Translations under genes and position numbers: made by a program
NCBI GenBank assembly: GCA_037447655.1
Contig: JBBHKE010002568.1
Location: forward strand, 58,816 to 122,815
DNA from: Zygnema cylindricum
Taxonomy: Eukaryota; Streptophyta; Zygnematophyceae; Zygnematales; Zygnemataceae
DNA length: 64,000 nucleotides
Direction: 5' to 3'
Shown here: piece after piece, positions 56,901 through 64,000 of the stretch
Numbering within the stretch: position 1 is the stretch's first letter
Layout of the letters: each line of letters opens with the position of its first letter
The notes under the pieces: generated by a model
The model's input: the letters and a program-made list of their open reading frames with translations, nothing else
Told to the model about the DNA's origin: nothing
The model's database searches: none

Positions 56901-59900
56901 AAACTTCGTTGTAAAACCTTCTACCTTACAAATTGTCGCTTGCATATCGCACTAACCACGATATTCAATTATCGAGGTTTCCCAAAAAAGTATATGTCAA
57001 TTATCTGTCACAGGTCTTCGACACAAAGCTTTTCTCTTGCGTTCCACATGACAGAGAGTTGATAGTGATTTAGTTCGGTTTTAAAAAGAAAAAACCCGTA
57101 TCAAAATGTGAACATGATAGTGTCTGGAGCTCGTCCCATTTACGTGGTACAGTTGTTCCATAGAATAAAAGTATGGTATTTTTTGCCGTATTATACACAC
57201 AAAAGGAGTAAAGTAGGTGGAGTCCCCTAACAGTCTCAGTGCACGACTCCTATTTACTTTATTTTACTTTAGTGCGTATAATACAGTGTAAATCCGCACT
57301 TTTGTTCTATGGTCAATACAACACAAACTTAATTGAAAATCTTTTCGATCCAGACTTATGGTGGTTTTGCTAGTATTGTAGTAACTTTTCTTTGCTTTGT
57401 TTGGAAAAAAAGTGTTGTAGACCTTTCCAAGATTTTCTTTGCTTTACAATCTTTCAGAAAAGTTTCAAGAATCTATTTTGTTTTACAATTTTGCCAAATA
57501 TGGTACCAGTTTCAAGTTCTTCCCGTTTTTCATCTGTAATTACTTTCTGTAATTAGCGTAAACACATTTGAAAATAATGCGATCCTCAGTTGCTACCTCC
57601 TATATTTCAACAAATTCAAAATGTTTTTGGAAAACTTACTAGTTTGCATACTTTTTCTATGAGTAGTGTTTATTTTTTTTGTCGTTTTGCCTTTTATAAA
57701 AACTGTGACCCGAAACCGACTGTACAGTTTACAGTTTTGTAAGAAAAAATTGGAGTACAGTAATTAAACTGAATACTGTAACAAGATGACAATACTTTTA
57801 AAAGCCCATCAAAATCTTTCCCTTCTTCCCCTTCAAAATCTTAACGGTTTCCTATGTTGACTTCTTCCCCTTGTGACGCTGGTCACAGGCTGCGGCAGTT
57901 TCTAAAACTCTCCCTTCAAAACCCTCCGACATTGAAACCCGCGTCGGCGCACCCACTACCGAAAAACTACCACCGCTCCTACCTCCCTCTCCCTCTTCCC
58001 CTCTCCCTCCCCCTCTCCCTCCCACCACTTCTCCCGCTCCTTCTTCCCCTCCTCTCCCTCCCTCTCCCCATCCCTCTCACTACCATCCCACGCCGCCTCC
58101 TCCCTCTCTCCCTCCCTCTCTCCCTCCTCTCTCACATCCCACCCCTCCTCCCGCCCCACCCGTCATGTTCCACCGTACCGCTTCCCTCCTGTGCGAACGC
58201 GCCGCCCGCGTGGCGATCGTTGCTGGCCTCTCATTGGCCGATATCGAGCGCCACTTGGCATCTCGTCAGCACCAGCTGGCATTGCTGCGTGCACTCCCTC
58301 GTCATGTCACTGAGAGAGGGAGATCGACCGAGAGAGAGATATCGATCGAGGGAGAGAGATCGATTGAGAGAGAGAAATTGATCGAGAGAGAGAGACGGAT
58401 CGAGAGAGAGAAAGTGATCCGGAGAGAGAGCGATTTCCACCGTTGGATGCTCAGAGCCGCCTTAGATTCGCATCCAAAGGGGGCGGCAACGAAGAGAGCA
58501 CATAATGAATCTGGTCAAGAAACGAGGCCAGGGGGGGGAGGCTTGGTTGGAGGAGCCGGGGCGGCAGGGGGAGGGGGAGAGAAGAAGGAGGCGGGCGGGG
58601 TGGGAGGAGGGGGAGGGGAGAGAGAGAGGGAGGTGGCGGGGAGGTTGAAGGAGATAGCGGATAATACGAGGGCGGGGAAAATGTTGGTGGTTATTCCGGC
58701 CTTTCGGGGGACAAATATGGGGTTGGAGGAGGAGAATGAGTCGGTTGAGTTTTTGGAGAAGGTTTTGAGAGAGGGAGGGGGGGGGGAGGGGGGGGGGGGG
58801 GGAGAGGGAGAGGGAGAGGGACGGGGGGGGGGAGAGGGAGAGGGGATGAGAGAGGAAGAGGGGAAGGGAGAGGGAGAGGGGAAGGGAATGGGAGGGGGAG
58901 AGGCGAAAGTAGAGGGAGATAAGAGGGAGTTGGGAGGGAAATTTCTTTCCAAGGAGTATCGAAAGTTAATTATGTATGATCTCGCTGAAGTCCATTTTAT
59001 GAGACATAGGATAGAAGTGGCGGCAAAATTATTTTTTCAATGTTCAGGAAGGGGTATAGATGGGGTTAAAGAGCTTTGTAAAGGGAGAAGGGGAGAGGGA
59101 GAGAGTGAAGAAGATGGTGGAGGAGAAGTGCAGAAGACGGATGGTGACATTGTGTTGAAGAAGAGGGATGGAGTTACGGAAGAGGCTGCAGTAAAGGGGA
59201 GAGAAGGGAGAGAGAGTGAGAAAAGAGGGGATGGGAGGAGTAGTGAAGAGGAGGTAGAGACGGGAGACAGAGAAAGGACTTTGTTTGTGAGCGAGGAGGT
59301 TTTGGAAGGAGAGAAATTGGAAAAGAACGGAGAATCTGGAGGTGGTGAAAGTTTGAGGATGAAGAAAGTAGATGAAGGGATGAAGGGAGTAGGAGAAGAG
59401 TTAGGGGATGTTGGAAAAAGAAAGGGAGAAGTGAAAGTGGGAGGACGAGAGGGAGAGGATGTTGAGAAAGGACAGGGTGAAGAGAAAATGGTAGCAGAAG
59501 GAGAGATGAGAGAGGGAGGAGGGAAGGAAGGGGATGGTGAGAAAGGAGAGCCTGAACTGGAAAAGGAAGCAGAGAGAGAAGTGATAGAAAAGGAAAGAGT
59601 GGTGAGAGGAGAAGCGTTCGAGGTAGCAGGAGGACAGGAGAACAGGGATGGTTTTGAAGGAGAAAGAGTGAGGGAGGAGGAAAATGAGAGAGAGATGAGA
59701 GATCGGCAGACGGAAAAAGATGGTGAGGGAGGAGTGAGAGAGGAGAAAGAGGGAGGGGAGAGAGAGGTGAAAGAGGGAGGAGAGGGAGAGGTTTTTGCAG
59801 AGGAGCAACCTATTTCAGAAGAGACTATTCCCAAAGATCGGTTGACGGGATTTTTGATCGCTTGTCAGATGCTTTTGGGGTCAAATTTAGAATCTATAAA

Positions 59901-61518
59901 AAGTACTCCTATTATACCCAATCGGGAGAAAAAATCGGAAAATGGGTTTCTTTCCGCAAAGGAAGAAGCGGTTGTAAACTGTGAATTAAGGAGAAAAAAG
60001 GCGATAGAGCAATTTTACGGAGGAGGAGAGACAGAGGAGGAAATCCAATCTATCGATGTAAAGAAGAAAAAGAGAGAGGAGGATCAGTTAGAGGATTTTC
60101 TGATACCCAAAAGGCAAAAAATAGTGTTAGGAGAACAAGTAGTTGAAGTTGGGAGATGGAGGGAAGAAAAAAGTTGGTCTTTGGGAGTTTTAGAATGTTT
60201 GATTGATGACATTTTAAAAGGGGAATTGACGGACGATTATCGAGAATCCCTAGAAAATGATGCGAGGTTTCCAAGTGACATTCGTCACAAAATCGTGGCA
60301 GTTAATTGTGTGAAAAATGCTGTTTCCGGAAAACCTTTTGAGAATTTTTTGATGGTAAATTTTCAATTTGAAGAAAATGAACCGCTAGTGGAGTTCCTAT
60401 TTGAAATTATTAAAAAAACTATGGAACATTTGAGAAACTCAAATTCGCAAAAGGATGACCGTGGAAGTAATATTTTGGAAGGACGTGAACGGTACAATTT
60501 CGTCCCATTAGAATCTCTGAAAAAATTCACGGAATATGTATGTTGTGTTTTGGATAATAAAAAATGGTGGGATTTTGGGAATCAGAATGACCTTCTTCCC
60601 TCTCAAAATTCGCAATTTTTTTACGCTAAAAAGAATTCTCACATAGGACAAAATTATGCGCCAGATGCAAAAAATACAACAGAAAATTTTGGAAGCTTTT
60701 TTGGGACATCGGAGGAAAGTTCTATTCCGGACGCCATTTTGAGTTTTTTACATAGAGGAGAAAGCATTGGAGAAAGAGGAGGAAGAGGAGGATGGGGAGG
60801 AGGGGGAGGAGGAGATGGAGGAGGAGAAGATGGTATAGACGGCATGAATTGGGGTAAGATGCTAATTGGCGTGGATTCAGAGAAGAAAGTACAGTTTATT
60901 GAAATAGTGAAAAGAAAGGCTTGGGAAATGGGGGTAAAAGGACTGAAGGAGAGACTTAACAAAAGATGGGAGGAGAGTGTGAGGTATTTAGAAGAAGCTG
61001 AGAGGTTGTATAATGGGGTGGAGAGAGAGATTTTACAGAGGGACTTTGAAACAGTTTTGATGAAATGGCTCATAGGGAAAGTCTTAAGGAAGGGACATCT
61101 AGGAAATAGGGAGAGGAAGGAGTGGGAGGTAACAAGGGAGAGAGAGAGTGGAGACCTTCCTGAGGAGGGTTTGGAAATAGGGAAAGGAGATAAAGGGAGT
61201 TGGTTGGAATATCAAAAATTGCAATTTTTTGTGATACAAACCATTGATCATTCTCTATGGGAAGAGCTCGATGAAATTTGTGAATGGGTTCGAAAAAATG
61301 GGCAAAAATGGGGTATAAAAATGGATGTAAGCGAGGGATTGGAAGCCATGGACATTGACTCAAGCAAAGAAGAGAGAGCGAGAGAGGGAGAGAGGGAGGA
61401 GGGAGAGAGGGAGGAGGGAGAGAGGGATAAACAAGGCAGAGGAGGTAAGGAGGGTGAGAGGGTGGGAGGAAAGCAGGGTTCGGTGGCCGGGAGGGGAGAG
61501 GAGAAAGAGTGTGAGTGA
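53987..61518 (+). CDS. INTS8: Integrator complex subunit 8-like protein, C-terminus missing
   Basis: Exon 1 (53987-54124, 46 codons) reads PDWLEAVLLPVRLEQYLSDL and ends at a GC donor, CAG|GCAAGG. Exon 2 runs from the acceptor at 57888 to a stop at 61518; in-frame joining gives 1255 residues. By eye it follows animal INTS8 in order: ARVAIVAGLSLADIERHLA, MYDLAEVHFM, DRLTGFLIACQML, the HKIVAVNCVKNAVSGKPFEN block, then RWEESVRYLEEAERLY. Long Glu/Gly/Arg-rich insertions from GA repeats separate these blocks (residues about 190-290 and 350-630 especially). INTS8 is part of the Integrator complex that trims snRNAs and recruits PP2A to paused RNA polymerase II. The last third of the animal protein has no counterpart here, and Lon exons follow. 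Identity is inferred from motif order, not from a search. Confidence 0.68.
54190..54305. repeat. GA tract and poly(T) in INTS8 intron 1
   Basis: GGGGAGAGG-type tract followed by about 24 T. Within the 3764-bp GC-AG intron (54125-57888). Confidence 0.9.
54366..54545. repeat. degenerate telomere-like AAACCCT motifs in INTS8 intron 1
   Basis: Many copies of AAACCCTA/AAAACCCT with variable spacing. The rest of the intron to 57888 is AT-rich with no gene seen, apart from the MITE at 57159. Confidence 0.6.
57159..57311. mobile_element. short MITE in INTS8 intron 1
   Basis: Inverted ends CATAGAATAAAAGT and ACTTTTGTTCTATG with inner arms GTATTATACAC/GCGTATAATAC. The ends resemble those of the hAT-like MITE family, but the flanking 8 bases do not match. 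Confidence 0.65.
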
Positions 61519-61779
61519 GAGAGGGGAAGGGAGAGAGTGAGGGAGGGAGATGGATGCATGATTTTTTTATTTGTGAGCTTGAAAAGTTTGTTTTTTCAAA
61601 GCAAGATACAGATATAATCAATTTGATGTTTATCAAATTACCCCAAAAAAAAACAAACTGGTATGAAATGACATACTAAAGTGTTAAACCAAACGCTGAG
61701 AATACGGAAGTTTAAATTAATGTTTAACGAATGGTTAAAAAAAGCCCCTTTTTTTTCTTTTTTTTTGGGGGGGGGGCAG
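61519..61779 (+). other. junction between INTS8-like stop and first Lon exon
   Basis: 261 bp, AT-rich, ending in a T-run and a G-run (61748-61776) before the acceptor CAG. No earlier Lon exon, promoter or terminator was recognised here. Confidence 0.6.
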
Positions 61780-63529
61780 GTGAGCATAGCAAAAGGTGTG
61801 GAAGAGAAAATTTCGGGCGAACATCGGAAATATTTGTTGCAAGAACAGTTAAAAGCCATAAAGAAGGTAAATATATTTTTTGTTCTTTTTCCCCTCGTTA
61901 CTTTTTCTCTCTCCCTCTTGTTACTTTTTTTTTTCTCCATTACTTTTTTTTCTCTATCAATTTATTTTTTCTCCATTACGTATTTTTTTTCCATTACTTT
62001 TTTCTCTCCGTTACCTTTTTTTTCTTTGAGTTTATTGCGGGATGTTGAAAAAATCTAATGAGAGGAGAAGTGCTTTTTTTTTCCAATCTGGTGATTCGAA
62101 GGAGAGGTTGCTGTTTCCGTTTTTTTTTTCAACATTTATTCCATAATTTTTCATTTTTTTGATAGTCATAGGATTTAAAAACCCTTAAAACTCTAAGAAG
62201 ACCCTAGTACTAAACCCAAAAATCCTCTCACAATCACCCTTTTTTTTGTCAATACTTATCGATGATTTCCCGGTAAAAGTTTCTCCACTAAACTGACGGT
62301 TAAACTGGCGGTTTAACTGTCGGTTAAACTGAGCGTGCGCTCAAGAGCCTGAAAATCAAAAACCAAAATTGGAAAAATGAAGGTATATTGAAATAAATTC
62401 CCTTTTTTTTCATTTTTCCTTTTTCTAATCCTTTTTTATTATTATTAATTTATCAATCGCAGGAACTTGGTCTTGAGAAGGACGACAAAACAACTTTAAT
62501 CGGTAAAGTTTCCCTCCTATATATATATGTGTGTAAAACCAAAGTTCTTTTAAACCTTCCTTCTGCAAATTTTTAAATTATCACTTTTTTTTCAAAGATT
62601 TTTATTTTTTATCTCTTTTCATTTCTCTTTTTTATGTAGGAAAACTGAAATCATGAAATTTTATGTTAAACTTCCCCTAACATTTTTGTATTTTTATAAT
62701 TTAATTAAATGTATTATAATGATTCCCAACCAGTTAACATTTCCTTTCTTCTCTATTTGTTGTTATGATCATAATTGGATTTTGATTTTTTTGCACTCTA
62801 TTCCTTCTTCTATTTTTATTTTCTTTTTCTTTGCCTTTTGTTCTGTTCTTTTTATTATTATTTTTATTTCTTTGGTTATTTTTGTTGTTTATTTTTTATT
62901 TTTTTTTAGTTATTTTTTGTTATTTCTGTTGTTTATTTATTTATTTTCCTTTTTTGTTATTTTTCTTTTTTTAGTTTTTGATGTCGTTTGTTGTTGTTTT
63001 TTTTTTGTTTTTTGTTTTTTTTACAATGCGACACAATACAATACAATACAATATGATACAACAAACACAATAAAATACGATATAATACAATGAAATGAAA
63101 TACAATACAATACAATATAATGAAATTTGGTGCAATTCTTTTTAATCCTCAGGGAAATTCAGTGACAAATTGGAGCCCTTCAGAGAAGCCTGCCCGCCTC
63201 ATGTGCTGCAAGTGAGAGATTTTTGTCCTTTTCTCTTTGTCGTTTTCTATTCTTGTCGCTGTGTTTTGACTTTCTATGTTTGTAATTGTGTTTGCTCCTT
63301 TTCATTTCTGGCGGTCGTTTTCCTTAGAAAACCCCAGGAAACCCTAGAAATCCCTAGAAAACCCTAGAAACACTGGAAAAACCCTAACAACCCTAATTAT
63401 TGTTTTTGTCGTTTAGGTGATAGAGGAGGAGATGGCAAAGCTACAAGGGTTGGAGGGAAGCTCCAGCGAGTTCAATGTCACAAGGAACTACCTCGACTGG
63501 CTCACCTCTATGCCATGGGGGCACTACAG
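61780..63529 (+). CDS. LON1: mitochondrial-type Lon protease, four internal exons, partial
   Basis: Exons 61780-61866, 62463-62502, 63153-63211 and 63417-63529 join in frame. They encode [55 protein letters not shown], then [20 protein letters not shown]. This is the helical region just before the AAA+ ATPase domain of Lon, the ATP-dependent serine protease of the mitochondrial matrix, and it matches the mitochondrial rather than the peroxisomal type. The ATPase and protease domains should follow right of the window. The N-terminal substrate-binding domain should precede, but the INTS8-like frame is there instead. All four donors are GT. Introns carry T-runs and telomere-like motifs (62170-62230, 63330-63390). 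Confidence 0.9.
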
Positions 63530-64000
63530 GTGGGGAGGGAGGGAGGGATGTTAGAAAAGTAGTCTTTGATAGAAGCTAGTTTTCTGACAATGTTTTTAAA
63601 TATCGAAATTCTAAATTCTGTCTTCTAGGATTTCGATATTCAGTAACTGAGCAGTCTGTTGTAGTATCTAGGATTGCTATAATTCTGTCTTTCTATGTTC
63701 TACAGTCAATAGATTTCTACGTGATTAGATTCTGGTCAAGATCTGCTTATAAATCTTGACAGTGGCTCTTGGCCGAAAGGTCAAGTGCCTCTTCAGAACA
63801 GGAGAGTACATCTAGTTCTCGAGAGGTCACTCTCAAGATATTTTCCCTATTTAGCTTGTCTTTTCTTCTTGTTTTATACAGTTTCTATTTTTATAAAAAA
63901 ACAGAACTTTTCTGTCCACTTTCCTTCCACTCTATTTGTCACCATGACTTCACAAACAATAAGGGAGAGGGAGAGGGAGAGGGGGAGGGATGGAGGAGGG

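Noticed and set aside
57151-57319. 8-bp target duplication for the MITE in INTS8 intron 1
   Set aside because: Left AGTTGTTC and right GTCAATAC do not match, so insertion by the hAT route is not shown for this copy.
58515-61636. Long minus-strand frames opposite the INTS8-like exon
   Set aside because: Ser/Pro/Leu-rich mirrors of the purine-rich coding strand; the plus strand carries the conserved blocks.
63750-63805. Sequence resembling a U2 snRNA fragment (GGCCGAAAGGTCAAGTG)
   Set aside because: Only a short, gapped resemblance; no snRNA promoter or conserved flanks. Treated as intron.

Overview
The window is nuclear DNA of a green, plant-lineage (streptophyte) eukaryote. The evidence is a seven-exon GT14 glycosyltransferase with plant-type sequence, a mitochondrial-type Lon protease, exons of a DEAD-box helicase closest to plant RH58, Ty1-copia retrotransposons whose primer site matches the plant-type initiator tRNA-Met, and long introns full of simple repeats. 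Low-complexity expansions inside conserved proteins and a dense layering of transposons suggest a large repeat-rich genome, possibly a charophyte alga. That placement is an inference.

Layout. 1-5682: decayed plus-strand copia element A, its gag split by two nested solo LTRs. 5683-12138: minus-strand copia element B. 12139-14570: hAT transposase relic. 14571-22090: LTR relics, minisatellites and two exons of a DEAD-box helicase (16377-17864). 22091-33164: minus-strand GT14 gene whose first exon and upstream region are present twice. 34325-44473: satellites, a decayed unidentified coding segment, and several families of terminal-inverted-repeat (TIR) elements. 44474-50805: minus-strand copia element C, the best preserved. 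50806-53896: nested TIR elements. 53987-61518: Integrator subunit 8-like (INTS8) gene with an unannotated 46-codon first exon. 61780-63529: internal exons of Lon protease, running off the right edge.

Three points stand out. (1) The INTS8-like reading frame lacks the C-terminal third of the protein and is followed 261 bp later by Lon exons that lack the Lon N-domain, so two half genes abut. (2) Three of the thirteen splice donors I could place are GC rather than GT, all reading CAG|GCAAG. (3) The copia LTRs of three divergent families share a palindrome and a stem-loop whose loop is conserved while the stem sequence changes. Their gag frame appears to start inside the LTR and runs through a primer site that matches the anticodon arm of initiator tRNA-Met.

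Several transposons can be dated relative to one another because the window holds both filled and empty versions of the same site. I saw no rRNA or complete tRNA gene and no CRISPR array. All identifications are by eye from motifs; no database search was run.
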